Assembly: GCA_023053575.1 (NCBI GenBank) | Contig: JAKZAP010000001.1 | Span: 10,246,849-10,310,848 of the forward strand | DNA length: 64,000 nucleotides | Direction: 5' to 3' | DNA from: Branchinecta lynchi | Taxonomy: Eukaryota; Arthropoda; Branchiopoda; Anostraca; Branchinectidae | Part shown: one piece after another, positions 1 through 12,405 of the stretch | Layout: each line of letters opens with the position of its first letter | How positions within the stretch are numbered: position 1 is the stretch's first letter | Translations under genes and position numbers: made by a program | The notes under the pieces: model-generated | Database searches by the model: none | What the model was told of the DNA's origin: nothing | What the model saw: the letters and a program-made list of their open reading frames with translations, nothing else

Positions 1-2571
1 TCAGAGGAAAGGCCAACAGTCTATATCAGGGTGATAATTTAATAAATAGCCTAGTGCAACGGAAATAGTAGCCTAGAAAATAGCTTATGAAAAGAATGTA
101 GAAAGACTACCCTTCAACAAACAAATACCCGGGTAAAAAGTTCGAGAAATTGAAGTCCAAAATACCCGGGGATTTGTTGCTATTGCGGGGAAAAATACCC
201 GCGGAGTACGGGTAAGTATCCTCCGTGTAAACGTAGCTTTATGAATTGTAGAATATCGGGAACGAGAATGGATGGAAATACTACCGAAGTAGAATGAATG
301 AGTATATTGCGGATAGGTTGGAAGCACAGAGAAGAGTTTTTGTAGTTAGGATTTATTAGAAGAGTGTTTGTTTTGTTTTGTTTTTTTTTGTACGCGATGA
401 CCTCTGTGGTTTGTAAGCAATATATATTATATCATAATTCATAAGTAACACACGTTCTTTTAAAGTCTGACTGTTCTTCTAATTACGGCTTCAAGATGAT
501 TTTACCAAGAAGGGAGGACAAATCGCTAAGAATAAATCTCAGCCGATCAACCCTAATATAGGCAAGAATAATTGCTAATCTTCTGGAGCGAGAACGCAGC
601 TTCTAAGGCATAAGAGTTCTTCTATTTATCGCATTTTCTTCTTGTATAATAAAGAAAGGGTCATTCGGCTACAAAACAGTTGCGATTATGGAAGCAGAGC
701 ACTGCCGATGGAACAATTATCTATTCTTGGTATGAATCTACATAGTTGAAAACTAGTTAAGTCCAGTGGCTGAACCAGCTTTCTGGGGGCGGCATTTAGA
801 CTGCAGTAAAACCCGTTCGATCTTCAGTAGCACTGGAACAACCGTCGATAAAATAAACTAAAAAATCCTATGTCAGATGTTAGATACACTGTAATAAACA
901 GGATGAAACTTTTTTGAACTACCTACTTCGAATGGCTGTATAAGACATATATTACATATTTTACAACATTACTTCGTCGTAAAGGGCTACACTCCAGCCC
1001 AAAAGCTACATTCCCGTGCAGAAAGTTTATGTCTCTCCTAAAAGTTTATAGGGTCTAAACAGATTCCTTCACTCGACTCGAAGTTTCTTTTCTACTCATA
1101 AAATCAGAACAAATTGCCCCGCCAACTGCGAAAAGTGCAGGAGCAGCAGCTTGGCCTCTCATGACTTCATAATTCCGATGATCTATGTCCCCTTTTCCAC
1201 TCTTCCATCCCCGATGTCCCATCTATTACCCGATCTGGTGCGTCAAACAGAAAATGAGTTATGAAGGCAATTTCAGGCCACCATCTGTCATCTCATTCAC
1301 ACTCGACAGTTATTGATGGGAAGTGTATACGGCGTAACGCCATTTATTTGCCGACATTGCCAGCCACCGATCATTTATCATACTCCCCAGGAGATTCCAC
1401 ACGGTGCTGAAGATGCCGGACGGAACAATCTTAGAAGTCAGAGGACAGAGAGAGGTCGACCCGGGGGGTGAAGTAATGGAACTGTATCTGGATAGTGGCT
1501 GACCGGGCGGCCGAAGATGTTTAAAGATAGATGTTGTCAGATTAGCAGGACCGAAATCTTGAGCTTGGGATCGAAAGGTCGGGAAGCATCTAGACTGGTA
1601 TGAAAAACAGACGGTCTTAATATAGAAATGAGTTTACAGAGTTCATAGAGTTTGTCATTAACGTGGTAGAATAATGCTTTCATCAAGAGACGCAGATAGG
1701 ACTTTCTCCTTTTCTGTTAGTTGGGGTCTGAGTCGGCTCACTCTGAATGAAGGCTTAAAGAAGTTAATTCGAAAGCATTTGTAATGTCTAAATAAAAAAA
1801 AAAAAAAAAAAAAATGTATCTGTTTCTTTCAATAGTCTAACTTTTTTCGAGATCTTTACGTCGGTTCTGGCTGAGAAGCAGCCACGTTTCATAAAAAACG
1901 CCTTTTCCAGTAATCTATTTTATAAGAAGTAATCTACTTTATGAGACCTCACCCACAAACGCCGTTTCTGTTTGTTTGTTTTTTACTGGTAGCCAATTTC
2001 GAATGTCTGAAAATAAATCCAGATTCAATCTCTGTAAGAGAACTTCAGGCTTACGTCCTTACCATTTCGTACTAGAAGGATCCCAGTTTGCTGTCTATTG
2101 CTTGAAAAATAGCTACTTTTTTATTTGGACAAAAATTTTCCGCGAAGTTTGAATTTCCACCCAAAATCGAGCCATAAAATCGAAAACCACCTCGACAGTT
2201 GTTTGTCGTATTTGAGCCACAAAGCGAGACATAAGAAACCCTGCTGGTTACGGCACGGACACACTTATGGTCCATATAAACGACCGTGGAAACACCTTTT
2301 CCTAGCCACAACAGAGCAAAACACTTTAGACGTTTTTCCCGCGATCCTAAAAGTCGTCTGTGGCTCGTTCCTTACCATTAAATACAATAACTGTTTATAC
2401 AATACTGTGTGAGGCACACAAATACGCCACGGAAAAAGGCCGAAAGCCTCTAACCATGAACAATATGTGCAAATTAAAATAGACTACAACAGAGTGTCTC
2501 AGCAGATCTAATTAAGACAAAACTTTCTGCAGATCTAGCTGGGATAAAGAGGATCAATTACCAATGACAGC
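1..2571. other. Non-coding region, no gene recognised
   Basis: Several short repeats of TACCCGGG/TACCCGC occur at about 125-235, and an A run of over 20 bases at about 1794-1814. The short open frames (for example about 2072-2412 on both strands) have no recognisable domain and overlap one another. Nothing else can be supported here. Confidence 0.5.
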
Positions 2572-2916
2572 CAGGGGCGTTACGACTGAGGGGGGAGGGG
2601 AGGAGACGCCCCCCCCCCCCCAATGCTATCGGCCAGTCGGTAAAAAATAACTGTCGCAAAGCGCCGCGATTTTTTGTCGAAACAGTTATTTTTTTTTCAT
2701 GAAAACAATCGTTTTTTTCTGAAAAGTGGTATATTTTTCGTCAAAATAGTCGGTTTTTCTGAAAATCAGTCTATTTTTTTCAAAAATGTAATTTTTGTTG
2801 TTGAAAATGGTCGTTTTTTTCTGGAGGAAAAGTCTTTAAAAATTACCAACCTGTCGGTAAATGCCTCACCCCCCCCCCCCCCCAAAAAAAAACATTTTGG
2901 CTAGTATAACGCCTCT
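2572..2916. mobile_element. Short non-autonomous hAT-like element, GTCGGTAAA family
   Basis: It starts CAGGGGCGTTACGACT and ends GGCTAGTATAACGCCTCT, with near-matching 8-bp flanks ATGACAGC (2564-2571) and ACGACAGC (2917-2924). The interior has G and C runs, the phrase GGCCAGTCGGTAAA and a series of TTTTTCTGAAAATCAGT/TTTTTCGTCAAAA modules. It has no coding capacity. The 8-bp flanks and the CAGGGGCG ends point to hAT. Confidence 0.75.
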
Positions 2917-2924
2917 ACGACAGC

Positions 2925-3577
2925 AAGAATGAAACCTAGAGTTTCTAACGCAAGCATTCTGGAAGTATTCTCAGATCTGAATAAGCGACAGTGTTCCCAA
3001 ACCTATTCCAAACTGTGATGTGGGGCTCAATATTTGGTGCAGACTGTCAAGGACTGGCACAGTCGTGGCATAGACTATATAGGCTTGCCGAGGCCCTCTA
3101 CCAATAGGGAATGATACCATGGACATGGTACCATTACTGTTATGCGTCGGTTTGACCAGTGCAGTTATGGATTATGGACTACTTAAATCGTAAACTGAAG
3201 ACCCAAAAATACCCATTCTGGTGTTCTTAGGAGCCCTTAATTTGCTAGTTTGTCAAGTGTTCAATTTTCACCTTTTGTCACAGCCAGGTTACAGCAAGTG
3301 GATAGATACTGGATACAATGTCACTGTTCAAAAGTTAAATAGCTTTCATCATACATGCATACCTCGATTATGGCTTACGGGGGCACAGAAATAAGATAAA
3401 ATCGTTCTTAAGAATTCATACTTACACCTTCAAACAGATTTTTTGTTTGCATCTGTAGGCTATTTATAGGCTATTCATTCATTTTCAACTTAATCCACTT
3501 CAACACGATTACTTTTTTTTCTTCAAATTAGTCCCGCCTTGGCACTTTGCTGAATTCTGGCGGGTTTTAGGCTCCCA
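2925..3577. other. Non-coding spacer
   Basis: No gene or repeat boundary was recognised between the hAT-like element and the next inverted-repeat element. Confidence 0.4.
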
Positions 3578-4209
3578 CCCGTATGGAAATAATTCAAGTC
3601 ACTGTATTATGGTACATTTTTCCAATAGTAAACAACTGAAAACGATCGTAAACAATTGTTTTTTACGATTCGAACCAGTTGTTTACGATTGGAAACAGTT
3701 GTTTACGATTGGAAACAGTTGTTTGCGATTGTAAACAGTTGTTTCCAATTGTTTAAGCCAGGTTTCGCCTTCCAGATTCCCAGACGTCCGGGATATTAAG
3801 CCAACGCTTCCAGATTTTCATGATAACGATGACAGCTAATTTCGGTATTCTTCAACATTTCCTCGATGTCACCTTCACATTTAAAATATCTCCTGCATCC
3901 CAATCCCACTGTTAACAATCGCAAACGATTGGAAACAACTGGAAACAACTGTTTCCAATCGTAAACAACTGTTTCCAATCGTAAACAAGTGTTTCCAATC
4001 GTAAACAACTGTTTCCAATCGTAAACTATTCACAATCATAAATAACTGTGTACAATCGTAAACAACTGTTTAAAAAATCGTACACAACTGTTTACAATCG
4101 TAAACAACTGTTTACAATCGGAAAAATACTATTGTTTACGATCGTTTCCAATTGCTTACGACTGAAAAAATGTCCCATGATACAATGACTTGAATTATTT
4201 CCATACGGG
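3578..4209. mobile_element. Inverted-repeat element packed with a 20-bp palindromic array
   Basis: The ends are long imperfect inverted repeats: CCCGTATGGAAATAATTCAA at 3578 and its complement ending at 4209, about 45 bp per arm. Inside, the left half repeats ACAGTTGTTTACGATTGGAA (about 3640-3760) and the right half repeats the reverse complement AACTGTTTCCAATCGTAAAC (about 3915-4150), so the element can fold back over most of its length. No credible coding frame. Target duplication not resolved. Confidence 0.75.
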
Positions 4210-4521
4210 CAGCAAAAACATAAAAACATTGCAGCGTCGTTAAACAAAGGAAAATCTGAAGAATCTTCCTTCGAAAATGTAGATACCTACCTCAAAGTAC
4301 TTTTTAAAGGCATGTGTACACACGCTCATTTTCGCAGTCGGATGCAAAAAAATTATTTTGCTTCGGAATATTGACGCATCGCATGTAGGTTTCCCCATAG
4401 TGACGCGAAAAAACGCACGTGAAATCTTATCGGACCGTGTTTGCAAGTACTACCGACAACTACCATTCTTCTATCCTCGCCGTACTGATTACAAGGATGT
4501 CTACATCCTCGACATATTTTT

Positions 4522-5493
4522 GGGATCCCAAAACGTAAGTGGAGGGATACCTATGACATCGTAATAGTTGTCCGTCTGTTAGCATGATAACTCTCGAAGG
4601 GAATGAGATATTTTGATGAAACTTGGTGTGAGGATTCTTTGGGTCAAGGGCAAGGTCAAGTTCGTAGATGGGCCTGTGTAGCTCTAGGTTTAGGGGTGAG
4701 GGAGGGGGTTCAAATTAAGGAACAGCTAATGTGACAGTCGATTACGGGGTAAGAAGACATGCTGAACACGAATATGCAAAAGATTTTCTTGTCCGACAAG
4801 TAGTTCACCCGGAATCCGGCAAAAACCGGAAAGTTGGTTAAAACTAAAATTTTCATTTGGTAAAAAGATATGTGATGAAAACCATTTTCTCGCCGGACAA
4901 GTAGTTTGTTCGGAATCTAGCAAAAACCGGAAAGTTAGTTAAAAGTAAAAGTTTCATTTGAAGTTGATTAAATGTTCGGTTTAGCGGTAAGTAGACATGC
5001 TGAACACTTATGTGTAAAGCATTTAAAACCCGGACAACTAATTCGGCCGGAATCCGGCCAAAACCGGAAAATTTGTAAAAAGTTAAAGTTTCATTTGAAG
5101 TTGATTAGATGACAGGTTTCAGGGGTAAGAAGAGACGCTGATTCTGTATATAACAATAATTTTTTTAAATCCGGTTGTAACCAGTTTTTTTATAAGTTGA
5201 AAATTTTATTTGAAACTCATTGATGTTCTTTATAGGGATGAGGAGATACGCTGAATTTTATTCTGAATTTTCTTTTTTTGCTGGACAAGTAGTTCGCGTG
5301 GAAGTCGGCCGAGACCTAAATATGGCAGAAGTAAAGCAGGAAGTTTCGGTCAGTATCGTCAAAATAGATATGGCTTATAGAGGTATATCTGACCTTGATT
5401 TTCTCTGATGGTTAGCCTGGCGAAGACAAGACCCAGTTGTGTGGATCAAATATTAGATTTTTGGGAACCCCTCGAAACCTTAAAGGTCTTGTT
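4522..5493 (+). mobile_element. Family A minisatellite element, copy 1
   Basis: The left end is GGGATCCCAAAACGTAAGTG and the right end approximates GGGAACCCCTCGAAACC...GGTCTTGTT. After a GTCCGTCTG run and the core GATATTTTGATGAAACTTGG come divergent units of about 137 bp that include GCTGAACACG, CCGGACAAGTAGTTCG and GGAATCCGGC. The open frames inside fall across unit boundaries and are not genes. Confidence 0.75.
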
Positions 5494-5631
5494 ACTTTCG
5501 AATGTATATAGTGCAGTTAATGTATGTTTCTTAAAACGTCGCTTAATTTGAACGGGGGCGAAGAACATGATCTTACACCTAGCAAACATTAAGTAAGTAA
5601 GATAAAGTCAGATAAACAATACACACTTTTC

Positions 5632-6936
5632 GGGATCCCAAACGTAAGTGGAAGGATACCTGTTGCCAAAGTTGCCCGTCTGTCCGTCCGTCCGTCTGTT
5701 AGGACGATAACTCCAGAAGGGGTTGAGATATTCTCTTCAAACTTGGCACAAGGACTCTTTGGGTCAAAGTACAGGTGAAGTTCTAAGATGGGCTCTGTAG
5801 CTCTATACTTAAGGGCGGGGGAGGAGTTTCAAATTAAGGGACACAAATTTTTTTTTTTTAAACTAATGAGATAGTTGATTTAGGGGTAAGGAGACATGCT
5901 GAATCCGAATATGAGAATCATTTTCTCGCCAGACAAATAGTTCACCCGGAATCCATCTAAAGCCGGAAAATTTGTGAAAAGAGGTTTTATCTAGGGGTGA
6001 GGAGACATGCTGAACACGTATTTAAAACTATTTTTTCGCCGGACAAGTAGTTCGCCCGGAATCCAGCCAAAAGTGGAAAATTTGTTTAAGGTAAAAGTTT
6101 TATTTGAACTTGATGTTCGTTTCAGGGGTAAGAAAACATGCTGAGTCAGTATATGACAATACGTTCAGCCCGGACACACAGTTCGCCCAGAATTAGGCTG
6201 AAACCGGCAAATTCTTATAAGTAAAAGTTTTTTCTGAAGTTGATTAGAGGTTCGACGTAGTGTTAAGGAGGCATGCTGAACCCATATATGTAAATTATTT
6301 TCTCGCCAAGCCAATAGTTTGCCCGGAATCCGGATGAAAATTCGTGAAAACTTTATCTGAAGTTGATTAGAGGTTCAATATAGGGGAAGGAGATATGCTG
6401 CATTCGTTTTTGAGTTTTAACGGACAAGTACACTGTAAAAACAAATTTTGCAGTATTTGCTACTGGGATTAATCTTGTCTTTATTGAGATAAGAATACCC
6501 TTAATTCGGATTAATTTTATCCGAATAGAGTTAAGATTAATCCCAGAAGCAAATACTGCATCCTTATTCGGAGAAACTTTTTACAAGTAGTTTGCCCGGA
6601 GTCCGAGATAAACCGGATATCTGGCAGAAGTAAGGCAGCTGGAAGTTTTGATCAGTTTCGTCGCAGTAGAGATGACGTATAGGGGTAAACACAAATACTG
6701 AATCCATACGTGAGCTTGGTTTTCTCAGATGATAGCCATTGGCCTTAATCTGTTTTTAAATTTTAACAGTACAAAGTTTCAAGGAGTCTGGCGATCTAGA
6801 AGATCCAATTATCTGGATCAAATTCCTCTTCAAATTTTATTCCTCTTCCAGCCTTTAACTATTTGGATTAAACTTGATTGATTGATTGATTGAAATAGGA
6901 AATTTTTGGGATCCCATCGAAACCCTTGGCCTTGTT
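5632..6936 (+). mobile_element. Family A minisatellite element, copy 2
   Basis: Bounded by CGGGATCCCAAACGTAAGTG and GGGATCCCATCGAAACCC...CCTTGTTTT. It contains the GTCCGTCCGTCCGTCTG run and about five units of the ~137-bp array. It was later invaded by a hairpin element (6431-6582) and holds a TGAT-repeat tract at about 6874-6891. Confidence 0.75.
6431..6582. mobile_element. 152-bp hairpin insertion inside family A copy 2
   Basis: ACAAGTA stands on both sides (6424-6430 and 6583-6589). Elsewhere in family A this position reads GGACAAGTAGTTCGCCC without interruption. The insert starts CACTGTAAAAAC and forms a hairpin from GCAGTATTTGCT...TGGGATTAATCTT (6450 on) pairing with AAGATTAATCCCA...AGCAAATACTGC (to 6559). 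It is a small MITE younger than its host. Confidence 0.7.
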
Positions 6937-7140
6937 TTGGTTGAGTTGCTTTCGCACCCCCAAACTGCAAAATTAGGCAGTTGTTAGTGTTTCAACAGTT
7001 TTGCGTTATTTGCAGGACCGTCCGATCCCAAACGTAGAAACTGGGAACATTCAAAATAATAAATTCCAAATAAATAGCAGACGAAGTAAAGAAATCTGAT
7101 TACATTCTTCGGTCAAGAGAAACTTGAAACGGCTCTTAGC

Positions 7141-7265
7141 AGATATTGATTTATTTATTTTATTTATTTCAAAATATAGCTAACTGGGGCTGCTACATAA
7201 CAACTCATTTATATAAACTAAGAAAACTAAAAAAAAACAAATATGCTGAAGGCACGAAGCCTCCA
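7141..7265 (-). mobile_element. LINE 3' end remnant
   Basis: On the minus strand the sequence runs through GTAGCAGCCCCAGTTAGC and ends in AAATAAATAAAATAAATAAA, which looks like the 3' untranslated end and simple-repeat tail of a non-LTR retrotransposon. No coding part remains nearby. Confidence 0.45.
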
Positions 7266-8159
7266 ACAAACAAAGTACTCAATTAGGATGGGTCAACCCA
7301 CTCAAATCAGGATGGGTCAAACCCACAGTACAGATATTGAGTTTTTAACTGATTATTCCCATTTGGCGTTTTAGAAGCTGAACATTATTTTTCAACTCAT
7401 TCAATTTATTTTTTGCCAATATCATAAGATAGTTTGGACGCGTCACAAAGAAGACAATGGTACAAATATCACAACACGCACAACTGAGACTAGACCATTA
7501 TAAATAAATAAACTAAATCAAAATCAAAAATATATTTACAATTACTCAAATCTTATATTTACAGTTTAATTCAATCGGCAGTCAATTTCTCTAAGCTTGT
7601 CTTCATTAAATCAAGGCCGTGATAAAATAAGGCAAAACAATTATAAACATTCGTAGTCTTGCAAATAGTAACTGACGCTAGCCCTGTTCAAACAATATTG
7701 CATAGCATTGCCACATGGTCTCTCGAAAAACTAGGATTAACTTTCTTCAAGGAGATTATTATGATTTTCGTCGAATTTCGGCCGAACTGAGAAAAAAACT
7801 ATCAGGAAAGTAGTAAAATGCTGTTGTTCATTATTTAGTTGTTACTTCCACAAAAGCGGTAAGTTGGAAGCTTGTCAAATAGTGACGCTGACAAAAAGAC
7901 AAAAAGTAGTGTAAATGACCCTGCGCTAAAGCAACTGCAACAAAAGATATATCATGGAACTGGTCTTCAAACACCGGTTTCCGGTGTGAGATCATTCCAT
8001 GGTTTCAAAAAGAGGCTGTAAAATGATTTTTTGCCAATTTCTCTTCTCTGAGCATGGGGTAAAGTTTATAATTATGGGTAGAAACGGGTCCTATGGTGAT
8101 ATGTAATTGAAAAGCTAGGTTGCATCATACTCTTGTCACTGCGGAACGTATTACCCTAT
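7266..8159. other. Non-coding spacer
   Basis: A local duplication AGGATGGGTCAA(C)CCCAC occurs at about 7287-7325. No gene seen; base composition is AT-rich. Confidence 0.4.
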
Positions 8160-8420
8160 GAAAAATTATTTCAAAACAGTAGTATGAATTTGTACGAAAA
8201 AGCAGCATTCAGTACCAACTGATGCTACTTCATGCTACTATAGCAAGACTGGATGCTACTGGAGCAAGGAGGGATGCTACTGAATACTACTTTTTAAGAT
8301 TTAGCCCAGTATGAGGCACATCAAACTGAAGTATTCTGTACCACTATATATCAATACAAGCAAGTTTTTCGTACAACTACCATACAACTACACAGGCTAC
8401 AAATTTTTCGTCGGGTAATA
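8160..8420. repeat. Dispersed GATGCTACT repeat, copy 1
   Basis: Runs of GATGCTACT / ATGCTACT at about 8220-8290 lead to CAGGCTACAAATTTTTCGTC at 8392-8411. The region at 27785-28060 is an inverted copy with the same phrases, so this is a mobile or duplicated repeat rather than a local satellite. Confidence 0.6.
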
Positions 8421-8744
8421 CTGTCTGCCGTGTCTCGTCTGAACTCAATATCGTTCTCCCGGTCTTCTTAAGTATAAGTACAATTGAAAATTTACAATTC
8501 ACTAAAATAGAACTGTGGCAATAACAATTGTTATAATAAAATACATGGACCAGGTTTTCGCCTGGCACTGTCCAGTTTTTAACAGGATTTCGACAAATAC
8601 TCAAGGCGAAAAAAATCCTCCCTGGACAACTTTCGTTTGGCAATCAAGTTAATTCAGTCCCACTTCTCTCAATTTCTGCGCTCGTTTCTGTGTTCATCCG
8701 AAACTGATTACGTAGGCTTCCAGCCCTTTACCAAATTCATGATT

Positions 8745-11000
8745 TTTTGTTCGGTTTTTATGGCACTTGCCCTTCGGCCAAGTGTCATATAGCGATTGTA
8801 ATTTCTGTCCGTCAGTCGGTCTGTCGGTCCCGGTTTTGCTAGTTCGGGCACTTCCAGATAAGCCAGAACGATACAACTTGGCAGCCATATCAGAGACCGG
8901 ACGAGATTAAATTAGAAATAGTCGCTTCCCCGATCCGACCATCTGGAGGGGAGTGGAGGGATGGGGAATCCGGAAAAATTAGATATTTTTAGCTTACGAA
9001 CGGTTGATCGGATCTTAATGAAACTTGATATATGGAAGGACCTTGTTTCTTGGACTTTCCATTTTAAATGCAGACCGGATAGGGGGAGTTGGAGGGGGAA
9101 ACCGGAAATGTTGGAAAACGCTTAGAGTACAGAGATCTGGATGAAACTTGGTGGATATAACCGGAACGGATCCACTCACTTTGGGGGATTTGGGGGGGGG
9201 GGGGGGGTCCGAATTCCTAGTGATTCTGCCAGTGCGGTGCTTCCTAATATGCTAGCACGAAGAAAATTGGCAGGCATGTCACTTCCCCGATCCGACCATC
9301 TGGGGGTGGGGGTGGAGGGAGGGGGGAGCCGAAAAATTGAAGTATTCTTAACTTGCGAATGGGTGATCGGATCTTGATGAAAGTTGATATTTAGGATGAC
9401 CTCCTGTCTCAGGCTTCCTACTTTAAATCAGGATCGGATCCGATGACACTAGGGGGAGTTGAAGGAGGAAACCGGAAATCTTGAGAAACACTTAGAGTGG
9501 AGGGATCGGGATGAAACTTGGTGGGAGGAACAAGCACAAGTCCTAGATACGTCACTGACATAATCTGACCGGGACCGGGCACTGCGGGGGAGTTGGGGGT
9601 GGGGGTCCAGATTTCTAGTGATCCCGCGAGTTCGGCATCCATCCTGATGTGCTAGGACGATGAAACTTGGCAGTTATGTCAGGGAACCGAACAGATTGGC
9701 TTGAGAATAGTCGTTTCCCTGATCAGACCATCGTGGGGGGAGTGGACGGATGGGGAGTCCGGAATCTAGTGGCATGCATAACTTTTGAACGGGCGATTGG
9801 ATTTAAATGAAACTTGTCACGTAGAAAGAGCTATCGCCTCAGATGTTCAGTGTCAAGTCCGGGTAGGGTCCGATATCTGTGGGGGGATGAGGGGGGGGGG
9901 GGCTCAAGAAACGCTTAAAGCAGAGGAATTGGGACGGAACTTCATGGAGAGAACAAGCATTAGGCCTAGATACAAAACTAACAGAGCCAGATGGTGTTGG
10001 GGCTCTGTGGGGGGGGGGGGGGATTTCTGGAATTCGAGTTGTCGCGAGTTCCAGATGCACTAAGACAACGAAACCTTGCAGGCATATTATTGACCTGACT
10101 TGATTGACTTAAAAACCTGACACAACATACCCCCGGAAACTTCCGTTCCTAGATGTGGGGGAGCGAGGGAAGGGAAATATGGAAATTGACTTCTGCAAAT
10201 TGCAAAGGAGTGGTCTGATTCACGTGAAACTTAATGGGTAATAAGATCGATGACCTAGACATGTAAAACACGCATTCGAACTACATACGATCACGGTTGG
10301 GGGAATTGAAGGGGGAGGGGGGCGGAAATTTTTGATATGCACAAAAAACAAACGGATGGACCGAACGAGATGAAAGTACGACAGTGCCGAGTTTATGTGG
10401 CCTAGATTTGTTATTTGGCGTCCAGGCCATGATTCGGCCAAGGTATGCGGGGTGGGGGGGGGGGGGGGTACCGGAAATTTGCTGATAGACTATGCTCCGA
10501 TTTCCGATAGGGGTCAAACGGGTGCATCAATTAAATGAAACTTGGAATGTAGAGAGAGAGCATATGCCCTAGATGACATATTTTTGGATCCGAACCGGAT
10601 CCGGGGTCCAGAATTTTCCAAAAATGCTCAGATTCGATTAAAACTTGATAGATGGTATAAAAGAAGATGCTTCAGATCATCCATTTTTTAGTCCGAACCA
10701 TATTCTGCCACGGTAGGGGGAGATGGAGGGAGTACCGAAAATCTTGTAGCATGTCTAGGGATCAAACGAGTGGATTTATTGGGCTGAAACTTGGAAGTTT
10801 GAACAGTCTTGCGCATCGCATTTGCTACAGATAATCCGAAACGAGGCCGGAACTGCTCAGAATCGAATGAAACTAAATATCCTATTTCTATTTCCGAACC
10901 ACATTTTTGGATGGCGGGTGTATTTTGTGGCGTTCTCATCTACATTCTAGTACCACCTACTCGTTACAAGTGCCATATGAGCTCGTAGCTCTTGTTTTTG
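8745..11000 (-). mobile_element. Family D minisatellite element, diverged inverted copy
   Basis: Bounded on the left by the hairpin ATGGCACTTGCCCTTCGGCC...AAGTGTCAT (8760-8788) and on the right by ACAAGTGCCATATGAGCTCG (10966 on), the mirror image of the ends of 34456-36365. Inside are five to six decayed units with GATGAAACTTGG, CGGATCCG and long G runs. Short frames with poly-Gly or poly-Pro are by-products of these runs. Confidence 0.75.
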
Positions 11001-11569
11001 TATCTTTCTGTCAGTTCTGTCTTTCTTTCCCAAGTTGAGGATTTTTTTGTTCGGTTCTTAAGTTATAGAATCTCATCAGATCGATGCCAAAACCACCATC
11101 ATAGGCGGAACATATTGCGTACTCGGATTTGACGTGTTCTTCACAGCAAGGAATTTCATGTATGTCTCAACTTTCTGGTTTACACCAGATTCCGGTTAAA
11201 GTGATCGTCACAGTTGACAGATAACTGTAATTTCTACTCACTGTCTTCATTTTTTTTTTTTTTTTCTCATTTTACCAATGTGCCTACACTTCGTTCAGCC
11301 AGTTTGTACCATTTTCGTAATTTCCGAAATTCAAAGGGTCAGGGTCAAACTAGCCATCGTAAGCGAGAACAAATGCTATTCTTGAAACAGCCTATCTGTT
11401 TATCCAAGAAACGACCAAGACACTTTTCTACCTCCGCAAATTTATGAATCCCGTGCCAGCCCTATATCTGAGGCGTAAAGCCCCCCTCGAACTGGACCCA
11501 ACTGTTAACCAAATGAGTCCACCCTCTGTCTTTCATAGAAATATCTCAAAACTATCGAGGGCTGGCAGT
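11001..11569. other. Non-coding spacer
   Basis: T-rich stretch at about 11250-11270; no recognisable gene or repeat end. Confidence 0.35.
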
Positions 11570-11769
11570 GTCTATTGTTCTCGGACTTAGAATTGGTACC
11601 CCAAATGCTAAAAGTTTGAAGTCCCAGCAGCTATTCACACTAGAACTAATATTACTAATAAGAGGTCTAGTATTCAGAGTGGTGGCGGCTATAAATACTC
11701 AACCTGTTGAAGGAGGATTAGTAGGTCGAGTGCCTGATGCCCTAGCAGCTAATCGTACTGTCCTAAGAT

Positions 11770-12042
11770 CACCCCCCCCCCTCACCTAATGTTGTCGGCC
11801 AGTCGGTAAAAATTATCCGAGTCGGCGCGAAGTGCCATAATTTTTCGTAAAAACAGTTCATCTTTTCATGAAAACAGTCGTTTTTCTGAAAATCAGTCAA
11901 TTTTTCGTTAAAATAGTAGGTTTAGAAAAAAATCGGATTTCCTGAAAATCAGTCGATTTTTCGTCAAAACTGTCGGTAAAAATGACAAGCCAGTCGGTAA
12001 ATACCTTGCCCCCTCAAGCGTTTTGGCTCGTAACGAATCTGC
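11770..12042. mobile_element. hAT-like fragment, GTCGGTAAA family
   Basis: Contains TGTTGTCGGCCAGTCGGTAA, the TTTTTCTGAAAATCAGT modules, and ends TTTTGGCTCGTAACG. The outermost CAGGGG end is not intact. Confidence 0.65.
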
Positions 12043-12356
12043 TAATAGGAGTACAAGGTAGCACCACACCACCTTCAATACTCCATCTCCAAATTATTAT
12101 ACTAGGTAGACCATGGATAGCAAAAGCTGCTGAGACGTCAAATACTCGACCTCCCATTATTATAAGAGGCAGATTATGAATAACTGCTATGATATCAAGC
12201 ACCCGACCTACCAATCATCCTTAGATACATCGAGTATTAACAGCCGTCAGCACCCTGAACACTTGACCTTATGTTAGTAATATTAGGTCGACTTCAATTG
12301 GCTGCTCGGGCGTCAAATACTCGACGCATCTGTACTTCTTTTTAGATCGAGTACTA

Positions 12357-12405
12357 ATAAGTAAGTGAGTAATTTATTTATGAGCTGCCGTTTTCAAAAG
12401 CGAAG
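12357..12405 (-). mobile_element. LINE 3' tail
   Basis: On the minus strand GAAAACGGCAGCTCATAAAT leads to AAATTACTCACTTACT. The same 3' end appears on the plus strand at about 41600-41670 (GGCGGGTTATAAATAAATTA then CTTACTTACT), identifying a LINE family with an (ACTT)n tail. Confidence 0.55.

Noticed and set aside
2597..2622. Possible CRISPR-like or telomere-like repeats among the G/C runs
   Set aside because: They are homopolymer tracts inside hAT-like elements, with no constant spacer-repeat pattern and no TTAGG/TTAGGG arrays.
9839..10517. Several proline- or glycine-rich short frames
   Set aside because: Produced by G/C homopolymers in the family D repeat; overlapping frames exist on both strands.
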